Below the pieces are notes generated by a model, which was not told the origin of the DNA, ran no database searches, and saw only the letters and a list, made by a program, of their open reading frames with translations. From Symsagittifera roscoffensis (lineage: Eukaryota; Xenacoelomorpha; Acoela; Convolutidae): a stretch of DNA of 64,000 bases. The stretch is taken from NCBI RefSeq assembly GCF_963678635.1, contig NC_087064.1, forward strand, positions 78,100,512 through 78,164,511, written 5' to 3'. Below, one piece after another: positions 12,784-22,745 of the stretch. A program made the translations under genes and the position numbers. Position 1 is the stretch's first letter. Every line of letters starts with the position of its first letter.

Positions 12784-13160
12784 GAGCTGGACGGTTTTGT
12801 AGTGGTTGTTGTGGAGTTGCAGGCGTCATTTTTTCTGAGAAACTCTTATCTTCCTCTATTGTGATTGGGTTTTCGGCTGATCCTGCTTCCTCTCAAGGAA
12901 AGAGGAAATCATCGACTGTCTGAGCCACATATCTAGAGTCAGGAGTGTCGGGGTAGTTCCTTCCCACGTGCTCAGCAAGTTCCTCCATCATTTGAATTTC
13001 TCCAAGTTGGTTCTCGGTCATGGGTACCTGTGTCATATAGTATTCGTTGAAGTCCCTTCGCATAAATTCCACCATGGGCCAGACTTGGATTGGGATAATC
13101 ATTCGGGCCAGAAAAACTCCAGAAACAGTTCCTCGCACATGAATTTGTACTAGATCAGCG
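12784..13160 (-). pseudogene. Array-borne ORF, copy b (C-terminus missing)
   Basis: This is the same protein as copy a but lacks the last stretch (RPALRSIENL onward). Its sequence runs straight into copy a at the motif CCAGAGCTGGACG. The joint fits recombination at the short shared word CAGAG, found at both parental sites (CTCCAGAG and CGCAGAGCTGG). It begins VRGTVSGVFLARMIIPIQVW on the minus strand near 13138. The frame stays open through the fusion region only in part. Confidence 0.5.
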
Positions 13161-13205
13161 AAAATTCTACAGAGTACATGAGGTTGCTGTTTTGCACTGA
13201 TAAGG

Positions 13206-13560
13206 TCATTATGAGCAGTGAATTTTTAGACAATATGCGAAAAAGGTTTCAATTTTTTCGACAAAATGCGAAAAGAGTTTCATTTTTTTGACAATAAGCG
13301 AAAAGTGTCTCAATTTGTTTGACAAGATGCGAAAAGGGTTTCACTTTTTTTGGAAAGACGCGAAAAAGTTTTCACCTTTTTTGACAAAATGCAAAAAGTG
13401 TTTCATCTTTGACAAGATGCAAAAATTGTTTCGCTTTTTCTGACAAAATGCAAAAACTGTTCCAATTTGTTTGACAAGAAGTGAAAAATTTTTCATTTTT
13501 TTCTACAAAATGTGAAAAGTGTTTGAGTTTTTCGACAAGATGTGTAAAATAATCAGGTTT
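13206..13560. repeat. AT-rich minisatellite block, 28-34 bp period
   Basis: About eleven units of GACAANATGCGAAAAGNGTTTCANTTTTTT lie head to tail. This is the same family as the blocks at 11950, 16075, 17213, 20065 and 21203. Each block sits upstream (in minus-strand sense) of a copy of the array-borne ORF or separates two copies. Confidence 0.8.
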
Positions 13561-13802
13561 TTTCAAGAAAATTTTAGTGTTTTTTTTTTAAATGTTTGCA
13601 AAAAATAATCAAATTTTTAACATTTGTGCAAATTCGGAGCGCTAAATTAGGTTGTTTTAAAATGTTTTTTAATAATTTACCCTGAAATTCTCAACGACTC
13701 TCATAATTTATTTGAAATTGAAGAAATTAACTAATTACAAGAAACGAAACTCATATCAAACATTGATATCGATTATTCACAAAAATTTTAATCAAAGAGC
13801 AA

Positions 13803-14280
13803 ACGAGCAGCAGAAGAATTCTGGAGATTCTCTATAGAACGCAGAGCTGGACGAGGTTGTAGTGGTTATTGTGGAGTTGCAGGCGTCATTTTTTCTGAGA
13901 AACTCTTATCTTCCTCTATTGTGATGGGGTTTCCGGCTGATCCTGCTTCCTGCCAAGTAAAGAGGAGGTCATCGACTGTCTGAGCCACATATCTAGAGTC
14001 AGGAGTGTCGGGGTAGTTCATTTCCACGTGCTCAGCAAGTTCCTCCATCATTTGAATTTCTCCAAGTTGGTTCTCGGTCTTGGGTACCTGTGTCATTTGA
14101 TGTTTGTTGAAGTCCCTTCGCAAAACTTCCACCTTGGGCCAGACTTGGATTGGGATAATCATTCGTGCCAGAAAAACTCCAGAGTAATCTCCTCGCACAT
14201 GAATTTGTACTAGATCAGCAAAAATTCTACACAGTACATGAGGTTGCTGTTTTGCACTGATAAGATCATTTTGAGCAGTA
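13803..14280 (-). pseudogene. Array-borne ORF, copy c (premature stop)
   Basis: The frame is open from about 14280 (blocks LISAKQQPHVLCRIFADLVQ and VRGDYSGVFLARM) down to 13866. There a CAA to TAA change in the PATPQQP block stops it 20-odd codons early, and the remaining text to the usual stop at about 13803 is intact. It sits at the left edge of the first full 3,992-bp unit. Confidence 0.5.
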
Positions 14281-14324
14281 AATTGAGTAAAAGATACAGA
14301 GTAAAAACAAAAACAAAACGGTTG

Positions 14325-14412
14325 AGAGAGGGCTAGTTGATGGTATATAAGTTGAAATTAAAGTGATTTAGTGCTGAGAGAGGAGGTAGTTGACGGAAAT
14401 ATTGTTGAAAAT
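14325..14412. promoter_or_regulatory. TATA-like element with flanking repeat
   Basis: GGTATATAAGTTG lies between two related words, GAGAGAGGGCTAGTTGATGG and GAGAGAGGAGGTAGTTGACGG, about 50 bases apart. The same arrangement recurs at about 18317-18404 and 22644-22730. The TATA core is usable on either strand. On the minus strand it would precede the array-borne ORF by about 60-70 bases. Confidence 0.3.
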
Positions 14413-14430
14413 AAAACATGTTTATTTAGA

Positions 14431-15136
14431 AGATTTCCGCAAACTTGTACACAAATTAGAAGAAGCAGAAATCACAATAAAAATAGAAGAAACAGAAAAT
14501 TCAAAATCAATATAAGTGAAAAACATCCAGACAATAACCTCACATATAAACAACATATTCCAATACTGGTTGAGCTGAAAAAGTCACTCAAGCTCCAATC
14601 ATTATGAAAAGAAACCAAATTTTAAAGGAAAACCAATTTTCAAAAACTGGTGTAACTATTGCCGTAGATAGGGACATATCATCGCCGAATGCAGATCAAA
14701 AACAAACAAAATAAAACAAATTGATCACCGAAACACAAAAGTCACGTAAAATTTGTTTTACCGATACTCGGAAAAAGATAAATTTAACAAACAAAAAAAT
14801 ATTAAAAGCTATAATAATTCAGAAAAACCACTTTCATCTAGTTTTAGTAAAAGCAGACCAAAATCGCCGACTTCAAGCAAGTTTGGCGGACCATATCCAT
14901 AGAGACGAATTTGACAAAACTATTCACAAAATAGATAGAATCGATCGAATAGCCAGAATTATTAAGACAGCAATTATTCAGGATATAGCTCAAATACAAG
15001 TAAATACTCCAATCATTATAGATATCAACCAAACTCAAATGATCAAAATTGATACTACTGGAATGAACAATCAAGAAATTCTTCAAATGACCACAATAAA
15101 ATTTCATCAAGTGGCCGTAAAAGAAGTTATTCAAAG
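14431..15136 (+). pseudogene. Captured family A gag fragment inside the array
   Basis: The sequence matches 5625-6340 of the dead family A copy: the DFRKLVHKLEEAEIT segment, then the zinc knuckle (WCNYCR, then GHIIAEC with one stop replacing the Tyr position), then the Ser-rich tail (KPLSSSF, SPTSSKFGGP). It has more stops than the preserved gag and ends abruptly at about 15136 against GGTTTCTTGTTGAATTGAG. It was captured once and then amplified with the array (second copy at 18423). Confidence 0.75.
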
Positions 15137-15356
15137 GTTTCTTGTTGAATTGAGTCTAATTTATATATATTTTTTTGAAACTGAAGAGTTAAAAACTTTT
15201 CCTAATAATCACAAATTTAATTGAGTAACTTGATTTATATTTGAAAAAAAAACATACACATACTATCTAAAAAATAAATTATGTTAGTTCTTAAAAAAAT
15301 CTAAGAGTTCATGTGTTGATTATAACAAATAGAATATTCTAGAAGATAATGGTTAA

Positions 15357-15364
15357 TGACGTCA
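15357..15364. promoter_or_regulatory. CRE-type palindrome TGACGTCA
   Basis: Same site and flank as at 11186 (followed by TTTTCTCTGGTGGAAATATTC). A TGACGTCC half-site follows at about 15422. Confidence 0.35.
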
Positions 15365-16074
15365 TTTTCTCTGGTGGAAATATTCTACAACTTTCACTGT
15401 TCTATAAAATTTAAAGTGTAATGACGTCCTTTTGTCTGTTGGAATGACTTTTTTTGCCTGAATTAGTCAAAAGACCCCTCATAGCTCTGATTAAAATCAT
15501 GTCAGACTCTCGGATCAGCTTTTTTCAAATGATTTTTCTACCGGTATTTGAGTAGTTTTTATTAGAGTTTTGTTTCTTTATGGCAGCCTATACGTTTTTC
15601 TTACATGAAAATCGATGTAGTTTTCAAAACGTGGGCAAAAACACTCTCAAGATTTTTGCAAGATGCAGAATTTGAGTTGATTTTTTTGTCAATTATGCAA
15701 AATTATCATACGTTTTTTTACAAGATGCCAAAAGTGTTTTCATTTTTTTTACGAAAAAGATTAAAATTTTTTACAAAAATAAAAAATCGTTTTGACTTCA
15801 TCAAAAGTTTGGATAAAACGCAAGTTTTTTCCTTGATTTTTCTAAAAATTTCTGTTTTATTTACCTGGATTGCTTTCTCAATCTGTCAACACAATGGTTT
15901 TCTGATCAGTGAACATGCAAAAAACAGTCTTCTAAATAATTAATTTTTGAACAAATGCAAGTACAATTTAATAACTCTGCAAGGAAAACCAGTTATTTTG
16001 TTGACAAGATTCTAAAATTGTTTTGATTTTTTCTCTACAAAATGCAAAAAACGTTAATTTTTTAACAATACGCA

Positions 16075-16480
16075 AAAATGTGTTTCATGTTTTTGACAAA
16101 ATGTGAAAAACGTTTCATTTTTTTCGACAAGATGCGAAAAGTGTTTCACTTTTTTCGAAAAAAAGCGAAGAGTGTTTCAGATTTTTTTGACATATGCGAA
16201 AAGAGTTTCCTTTTTTTGACAATGTGCGAAAAAAATCTCGCTTTGTTTGACAAGATGCGAAAAGTGTTTCACTTTTTTTGGAAAGATGCGAAAAAGGTTT
16301 TCAATTTTTTTGACAAAATGCAAAAAGTGTTTCATCTTTGACAAGATGCGAAAAAAGGTTTCGCTTTTTTCTGACAAAAGGCAACAATTGTTCCAATTTG
16401 TTTGACAAGATGTAAAAAATGTTTAACTTTTTTCTACAAATTGTGAAAAGTGTTCGAGTTTTTCGACAAGATGTGTTAAA
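16075..16480. repeat. AT-rich minisatellite block, 28-34 bp period
   Basis: About 12-13 degenerate units (GACAAGATGCGAAAAGTGTTTCACTTTTTT and variants). The apparent proteins read from it (FFDKMRKVFHFF-like) are translations of the repeat. Confidence 0.8.
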
Positions 16481-16730
16481 TAATCAGGTAATTTCTAGAA
16501 ATTTAGTGTTTTTTTTTAAAAATATTTTAAAAAATTTATCAAGTTTTTAACATTTGTGCGATCTCGGAGCGCTAAATTAGGTTGTTTTAAAATGTTTTTC
16601 AAGGATTTACCCTGAAATTCACAACGATTCTCATAATTTAAATGAAAATGAAGAAATTAACTAATTACAAGAAACGAAACTCATATCAAACATTGATATC
16701 GATTATTCACAAAAATATTTAATCAAAGAG

Positions 16731-17200
16731 CTAACGAGCAGCAGAAGAATTCTGGAGGTTCTCTATAGAACGCAGTGCTGGACGAGGTTGTAGTGGTTGT
16801 TGTGGAGTTGCAGGCGTCATTTTTTCTGAGAAACTCTTATCTTCCTCTATTGTGATGTGGTTATCGGCTGATCCTGCTTCCTCCCAGGTAAAGAAGAGGT
16901 CATCGACTGTCTGAGCCAAATATCTAGAGTCAGGAGTGTCGGGGTAGTTCAATCCCATGTGCTCAGCAGGTTACTCCATTATTTGAACTTCTCCAAGTTG
17001 GTTCTCGGTCATGGGTACCTGTGTCATATAGTATTCGTTGAAGTCCCTTCGCATAACTTCCACCGTGGGCCAGACTTGGATTGTGTTGAGCATACGTGCC
17101 AGAAAAACTCCAGAGACAGTTCCTCGCACAAGAATTTTTACTAGATCAGCGAAAATTCTACAGAGTACATGAGGTTGCTGTTTTGCACTGATAAGATCAT
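16731..17200 (-). pseudogene. Array-borne ORF, copy d (type 2, nonsense codon)
   Basis: This copy carries a GAA to TAA change in the MMEELAEH block (near 16974), which leaves two separate open pieces: 16731-16958, and 16971 upstream. Copies f (20722) and h (about 22171) share the same nonsense codon and the same VWPTVEVM and MLNTIQ-type substitutions. They therefore form a second lineage, distinct from a, b, c, e and g. Confidence 0.6.
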
Positions 17201-17212
17201 TATGAGCAGTGA

Positions 17213-17540
17213 ATTTTTTGACAATATGCGAAAAGTGTTTCAATTTTTTCGACAAAATGCGAACAGAGTTACATTTTTTTGACAATGTGCGAAAAGTGTC
17301 TAGATTTGTTAGACAAGATGCGAAAAGTGTTTCATTTTTTGTGGAAAGACGCGAAAAAGGTTTCACTTTCTTTGACAAACTCCAAAAAGCGTTTCAACTT
17401 TGACAAGATGCGAAAATTGTTTCGCTTTTTCTGACAAAATGCAAAAACTGTTCCAATTTGTTTGACAAGATGTGAAAAATGTTTCACTTTTTTCTACATA
17501 ATGTGAAAACTGTTCGAGTTTTTCGACAAGATAGGTGAAA
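17213..17540. repeat. AT-rich minisatellite block, 28-34 bp period
   Basis: Same family as 13206-13560, to which it is most similar (both begin GAGCAGTGAATTTTT and contain the GGAAAGACGCG unit). Confidence 0.8.
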
Positions 17541-17791
17541 TAATCAGGTAATTTCTAGAAATTTTTAGTGTTTTTTTTTTTAAATATTTTAAAAAATTTA
17601 TCAAGTTTTTAACATTTGTGCGAACTCGGAGCGCTAAATTAGGTTGTTTTAAAATGTTTTTCAAGGATTTACCCTGAAATTCACAACGATTTTCATAATT
17701 TAAATGAAAATGAAGAATTAACTAATTACAAGAAACGAAACTCATATCAAACATTGATATCGATTATTCACAAAAATATTTAATCAAAGAG

Positions 17792-18280
17792 CTAACGAGC
17801 AGCAGAAGAATTCTGGAGGTTCTCTATAGAACGCAGAGCTGGACGAGGTTGTAGTGGTTGTTGTGGAGTTGCAGGCGTCATTTTTTCTGAGAAATTCTTA
17901 TCTTCCTCTATTGTGATGTGGTTATCGGCTGATCCTGCTTCCTGCCAAGTAAAGAGGAGGTCATCGACTGTCTGAGCCACATATCTAGAGTCAGGAGTGT
18001 CGGGGTAGTTCATTTCCACGTGCTCAGCAAGTTCCTCCATCATTTGAATTTCTCCAAGCTGGTTCTCGGTCTTGGGTACCTGTGTCATTTGATGTTTGTT
18101 GAAGTCCCTTCGCAAAACTTCCACCTTGGGCCAGACTTGGATTGGGATAATCATTCGTGCCAGAAAAACTCCAGAGTAATCTCCTCGCACATGAATTTGT
18201 ACTAGATCAGCAAAAATTCTACACAGTACATGAGGTTGCTGTTTTGCACTGATAAGATCATTTTGAGCAGTAAATTGAGT
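17792..18280 (-). CDS. Array-borne ORF, copy e (longest intact copy)
   Basis: From the first in-frame Met (18190) to the stop at 17792 this copy encodes 132 residues without a break, and the frame is open further upstream to about 18280 (AQNDLISAKQQPHVLC, no Met). Blocks in order: RGDYSGVFLARM, IQVWPKVEVLRRDF, MTQVPKTENQLGE, MMEELAEH, NYPDTPDSRYVAQTVDDLL, TIEEDKNFSEKMTPATPQQP, RPALRSIENLQNSSAAR. I see no known domain. Preservation over the window is partly expected from recent amplification. A TATA-like motif lies upstream at about 18335. The start codon and the 5' exon structure are unknown. Confidence 0.45.
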   Translation of the reverse strand, partial: TQFTAQNDLISAKQQPHVLCRIFADLVQIHVRGDYSGVFLARMIIPIQVWPKVEVLRRDFNKHQMTQVPKTENQLGEIQMMEELAEHVEMNYPDTPDSRYVAQTVDDLLFTWQEAGSADNHITIEEDKNFSEKMTPATPQQPLQPRPALRSIENLQNSSAAR

Positions 18281-18422
18281 AAAAGATATAGAGTAAAAAC
18301 AAAAACAAAACGGTTGAGAGAGGGCTAGTTGATGGTATATAAGTTGAAATTAAAGTGATTTAGTGCTGAGAGAGGAGGTAGTTGACGGAAATTTTGTTGA
18401 AAATAAAACATGTTTATTTAGA

Positions 18423-19104
18423 AGATTTCCGCAAACTTGTACACAAATTAGAAGAAGCAGAAATCACAATAAAAATAGAAGAAACAGAAAATTCAAAATC
18501 AATATAAGTGAAAAACATCCAGACAATAACCTCACATATAAACAACATACTCCAATACTGGTTGAGCTGAAAAAGTCACTCAAACTCAAATCATTATGAA
18601 AAGATACCAAATTTTAAAGGAAAACCAATTTTCAAAAACTGGTGTAACTATTGCCGTAGATAGGGACATATCATCGCCGAATGCAGATCAAAAACAGACA
18701 AAATAAAACAAATTGATCACCGAAACACAAAAGTCATGTAAAATTCGTCTTACCGATACTCGGAAAAAGATAAATTTAACAAACAAAAAAATATTAAAAG
18801 CTATAATAATTCAGAAAAACCACTTTCATCTAGTTTTAGTAAAAGCAGACCAAAATCGCCGACTTCAAGCAAGTTTGGCGGACCATATCCATAGAGACGA
18901 ATTTGACAAAACTATTCACAAAATAGATAGAATCGATCGAATAGCCAGAATTATTAAAACAGCAACAATTATTCAGGATATAGCTCAAATACAAGTAAAT
19001 ACTCCAATCATTATAGATATCAACCAAACTCAAATGATCAAAATTGATACTACTGGAATGAACAATCAAGAAATTCTTCAAATGACCACAATAAAATTTC
19101 ATCG
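18423..19104 (+). pseudogene. Captured family A gag fragment, second array copy
   Basis: It equals 14431-15136 apart from point changes and a deletion of the AAGTGGCC word before TAAAAGAAGTTATTC. It includes the damaged zinc knuckle and Ser-rich tail. Confidence 0.75.
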
Positions 19105-19343
19105 TAAAAGAAGTTATTCAAAGGTTTCTTGTTGAATTGAGTCTAATTTATATATATTTTTTTGAAACTGAAGAGTTAAAAACTTCTCCTAATAATCACA
19201 AGTTTAATTGAGTAACTTGATTTATATTTGAAAAAAAAACATACACATACTATCTAAAAATAAATTATGTTAGGTCTTAAAAAAAATCTAAGAGTTCATG
19301 TGTTGATTATAACAAATAGAATATTCTAGAAGTTAATGGTTAA

Positions 19344-19351
19344 TGACGTCA
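19344..19351. promoter_or_regulatory. CRE-type palindrome TGACGTCA
   Basis: Third perfect copy, in the same array context as 11186 and 15357, with the TGACGTCC half-site again about 65 bases downstream. Confidence 0.35.
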
Positions 19352-20064
19352 TTTTCTCTGGTGGAAATATTCTACAACTTTCACTGTTCTATAAAATTTT
19401 AAGTGTAATGACGTCCTTTTGTCTGTTGGAATGACTTTTTTTGCCTGAATTAGTCAAAAGACCCCTCATAGCTCTGATTAAAATCATGTCAGATTCTCAG
19501 ATCAGCTTTTTTCAAATGATTTTTCTACCGGTATTTGAGTAGTTTTTATTAGAGTTTTGTTTCTTTATGGCAGCCTATACATTTTTCTTACATGAAAATC
19601 GATGTAGTTTTCAAAACGTGGGCAAAAACACTCTCAAGTTTTTTGCAAGATGCAGAATTTGAGTTGATTTTTTTGTCAATTATGCAAAATTATCATACGT
19701 TTTTTTTACAAGATGCCAAAAGTGTTTTCATTTTTTTTACGAAAAAGATTAAAATTTTTTACAAAAATAAAAAATCGTTTTGACTTCATCAAAAGTTTGG
19801 ATGAAATGCAAGTTTTTTCCTTGATTTTTCTAAAAATTTCTGTTTTTTTTTTACCTGGATTGCTTTCTCAATCTGTCAACACAATGGTTTTCTGATCAGT
19901 GAACATGCAAAAAACAGCCTTCTAAATAATTAATTTTTGAACAAATGCAAGTACAATTTAATAACTCTGCAAGGAAAACTAGTTATTTTGTTGACAAGAT
20001 TCTAAAAGTTTTTTGATTTTTTCTCTACAAAATGCAAAAAACTTTAATTTTTTAACAATACGCA

Positions 20065-20470
20065 AAAATGTGTTTCATGTTTTTGACAAAATGTGAAAAA
20101 CGTTTCATTTTTTTTGACAAGATGCGAAAAGTGTTTCACTTTTTTCGAAAAAAAGCGAAGATTGTTTCAGATTTTTTTGACATATGCGAAAAGAGTTTCC
20201 TTTTTTTGACAATGTGCGAAAAAAATCTCGCTTTGTTTGACAAGATGCGGAAAGTGTTTCACTTTTTTTGGAAAGACGCGAAAAAGGTTTTCAATTTTTT
20301 TGACAAAATGCAAAAAGTGTTTCATCTTTGACAAGATGCGAAAAAAGGTTTCGCTTTTTTCTGACAAAAGGCAACAATTGTTCCAATTTGTTTGACAAGA
20401 TGTAAAAAATGTTTAACTTTTTTCTACAAATTGTGAAAAGTGTTCGAGTTTTTCGACAAGATGTGTTAAA
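20065..20470. repeat. AT-rich minisatellite block, 28-34 bp period
   Basis: This is the unit 2 counterpart of 16075-16480 with nearly the same unit order, so the block moved as part of the higher-order unit and did not expand independently. Confidence 0.8.
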
Positions 20471-20721
20471 TAATCAGGTAATTTCTAGAAATTTTTAGTG
20501 TTTTTTTTTAAAATATTTTAAAAAATTTATCAAGTTTTTAACATTTGTGCGAACTTGGAGCGCTAAATTAGGTTGTTTTAAAATGTTTTTCAAGGATTTA
20601 CCCTGAAATTCACAACGATATTCATAATTTAAATGAAAATGAAGAAATTAACTAATTACAAGAAACGAAACTCATATCAAACATTGATATCGATTATTCA
20701 CAAAAATATTTAATCAAAGAG

Positions 20722-21195
20722 CTAACGAGCAGCAGAAGAATTCTGGAGGTTCTCTATAGAACGCAGAGCTGGACGAGGTTGTAGTGGTTGTTGTGGAGTT
20801 GCAGGCGTCATTTTTTCTGAGAAACTCTTATCTTCCTCTATTGTGATGTGGTTATCGGCTGATTCTGCTTCCTCCCAGGTAAAGAAGAGGTCATCGACTG
20901 TCTGAGCCACATATCTAGAGTCAGGAGTGTCGGGGTAGTTCAATCCCATGTGCTCAGCGGGTTACTCCATTATTTGAACTTCTCCAAGTTGGTTCTCGGT
21001 CATGGGTACCTGTGTCATATAGTATTCGTTGAAGTCCCTTCGCATAACTTCCACCGTGGGCCAGACTTGGATTGTGTTGAGCATACGTGCCAGAAAAACT
21101 CCAGAGACAGTTCCTCGCACAAGAATTTGTACTAGATCAGCGAAAATTCTACAGAGTACATGAGGTTGCTGTTTTGCACTGATAAGATCATTATG
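20722..21195 (-). pseudogene. Array-borne ORF, copy f (type 2, nonsense codon)
   Basis: It is the counterpart of copy d, with the shared GAA to TAA change near 20965. The remaining blocks (PDTPDSRYVAQTVDDLF, TIEEDKSFSEK, RPALRSIENLQNSSAAR) are intact downstream of it. Confidence 0.6.
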
Positions 21196-21202
21196 AGCAG
21201 TG

Positions 21203-21540
21203 AATTTTTTGACAATATGCGAAAAGTGTTTCAATTTTTTCGACAAAATGCGAACAGAGTTATATTTTTTTTGACAATGTGCAAAAAGTGTCTAGATTTG
21301 TTAGACAAGATGCGAAAAGTGTTTCATTTTTTTTGGAAAGACGCGAAAAAGGTTTCACTTTCTTTGACAAATTCCAAAAAGTGTTTCAACTTTGACAAGA
21401 TGCGAAAATTGTTTCGCTTTTTCTGACAAAATGCAAAAACTGTTCCAATTTGTTTGACAAGATGTGAAAAATGTTTCACTTTTTTCTACATAATGTGAAA
21501 ACTGTTCGAGTTTTTCGACAAGATAGGTGAAATAATCAGG
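21203..21540. repeat. AT-rich minisatellite block, 28-34 bp period
   Basis: This is the unit 2 counterpart of 17213-17540, and the last such block in the window. Confidence 0.8.
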
Positions 21541-21783
21541 TAATTTCTAGAAATTTTTAGTAATTTTTTTTTAAATATTTTAAAAAATTTATCAAGTTTT
21601 TAACATTTGTGCGAGGTCGGAGCGCTAAATTAGGTTGTTTTAAAATGCTTTTCAATGATTTACCCTGAAATTCTCAACGATTCTCATAATTTAAATGAAA
21701 ATGAAGAAATTAACTAATTACAAGAAACGAAACTCATATCAAACATTGATATCGATTATTCACAAAAACATTTAATCAAAGAG

Positions 21784-22170
21784 CTAACGAGCAGCAGAAG
21801 AATTCTGGAGGTTCTCTATAGAACGCAGAGCTGGACGAGGTTGTAGTGGTTGTTGTGGAGTTGCAGGCGTCAATTTTTCTGAGAAACTCTTATCTTCCTC
21901 TATTGTGATGTGGTTTCCGGCTGATCCTGCTTCCTCCCAAGTAAAGAGGAGGTCATCGACTGTCTGAGCCACATATCTAGAGTCAGGAGTGTCGGGGTAG
22001 TTCATTTCCACGTGCTCAGCAAGTTCCTCTATCATTTGAATTTCTCCAAGTCGGTTCTCGGTCATGGGCACCTGTGTCATATGATGTTCGTTGAAGTCCC
22101 TTCGCATAAATTTCACCATGGGCCAGACTTGGATTGGGATGATCATTCGTGCCAGAAAAACTCCAGAGCT
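21784..22170 (-). CDS. Array-borne ORF, copy g
   Basis: The open frame runs from the joint with copy h (about 22170) to the stop at 21784, with all conserved blocks from MIIPIQVWP to NLQNSSAAR. It lacks the upstream part because, as with copies a/b, a roughly 370-bp tandem duplication fuses it to the neighbouring copy at CCAGAGCTGGACG. Confidence 0.4.
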   Translation of the reverse strand, partial: SSGVFLARMIIPIQVWPMVKFMRRDFNEHHMTQVPMTENRLGEIQMIEELAEHVEMNYPDTPDSRYVAQTVDDLLFTWEEAGSAGNHITIEEDKSFSEKLTPATPQQPLQPRPALRSIENLQNSSAAR

Positions 22171-22620
22171 GGACGAGGTTTTAGATGTTGTTGTGGAGTT
22201 GCAGGCGTCATTTTTTCTGAGAAACTCTCATCTTCCTCTATTGTGATGGGATTTTCGGCTGATCCTGCTTCCTCCCAAGGACTGAGGAAGTCGTCGACTG
22301 TCTGAGCCACATATCTAGACAGGATTGTCGGGGTAGTTCAATCCCACGTGCTCAGCAAGTTACTCCATTATTTGAACTTCTCCAAGTTGGTTCTCGGTCA
22401 TGGGTACCTGTGTCATATAGTATTCGTTGAAGTCCCTTCGCATAACTTCCACCGTGGGCCAGACTTGGATTGGGATGAGCATACGTGCCAGAAAAACTCC
22501 AGAGGCAGTTCCTCGCACTTGAATTTGTACTAGATCAGCGAAAATTCTACAGAGTACATGTGGTTGATGTTTTGCACTGATAAGATCATTTTGAGCAGTA
22601 AATTGAGTAAAAGATACAGA
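22171..22620 (-). pseudogene. Array-borne ORF, copy h (chimeric, nonsense codon)
   Basis: The 5' part is complete (QIQVRGTASGVFLARM-like, AQNDLISAKHQPHVLC-like). The middle has the type 2 TAA (near 22363), a short deletion in the DSRY block (about 22320), and a C-terminal end cut at the joint with copy g. Confidence 0.5.
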
Positions 22621-22745
22621 GTAAAAACAAAAAAAAAACTGTTGAGAGAGGGGCTAGTTGACGGTATATAAGTTGAAATAAAATGGTTTAGTGCTGAGAG
22701 AGGAGTTAGTTGACGATAGTTTTGTTGAAAATAAGAGATGTTTAT
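22621..22745. repeat. Right edge of the array
   Basis: The array text (TATATAAGTTG, GAGAGAGGAGTTAGTTGACG, ATGTTTATTTAGAAG) ends at about 22745. In full units the same text continues into the captured gag fragment (AGAAGATTTCCGC). Here it is followed by unrelated sequence, GTGAGGGGTACC. Confidence 0.65.

Larger units (their letters stand above)
13803..17794. repeat. Higher-order array unit 1 (about 3,992 bp)
   Basis: It is nearly identical to 17795-21786. Anchors at 14371/18363, 14721/18713, 15605/19592, 16078/20068 and 16731/20722 are offset by 3,987-3,992. Order within the unit: ORF copy, AT-rich promoter-like text, captured gag fragment, 7.6-kb-type flank with the CRE palindrome, GGCAGCCTATAC block, minisatellite, second ORF copy (type 2), second minisatellite. 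The two ORF copies in a unit are about 1,061 bp apart, which shows an older inner duplication. Confidence 0.85.
17795..21786. repeat. Higher-order array unit 2 (about 3,992 bp)
   Basis: This is the second full copy of the unit described at 13803-17794. Differences are mainly single bases, homopolymer lengths, and a small deletion in the captured gag text near 19103. Such identity over 4 kb of AT-rich non-coding DNA points to recent amplification or gene conversion. Confidence 0.85.

Noticed and set aside
12630-12923. Plus-strand ORFs (MLSKFLHHLNFSKLVLG type) repeated through the array
   Set aside because: They lie exactly antisense to the better-conserved minus ORF. Their composition is explained by the complement.
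16078-16341. 87-codon ORF reading FFDKMRKVFHFF-like repeats, and similar ORFs at 13372, 17209, 20068 and 21160
   Set aside because: They are translations of a 28-34 bp AT-rich minisatellite on either strand. Frame and length change from block to block.
7610-22745. CRISPR-like array
   Set aside because: There are no constant short repeats with unique spacers. The genome is eukaryotic and the repeats are minisatellite or kilobase-scale units.
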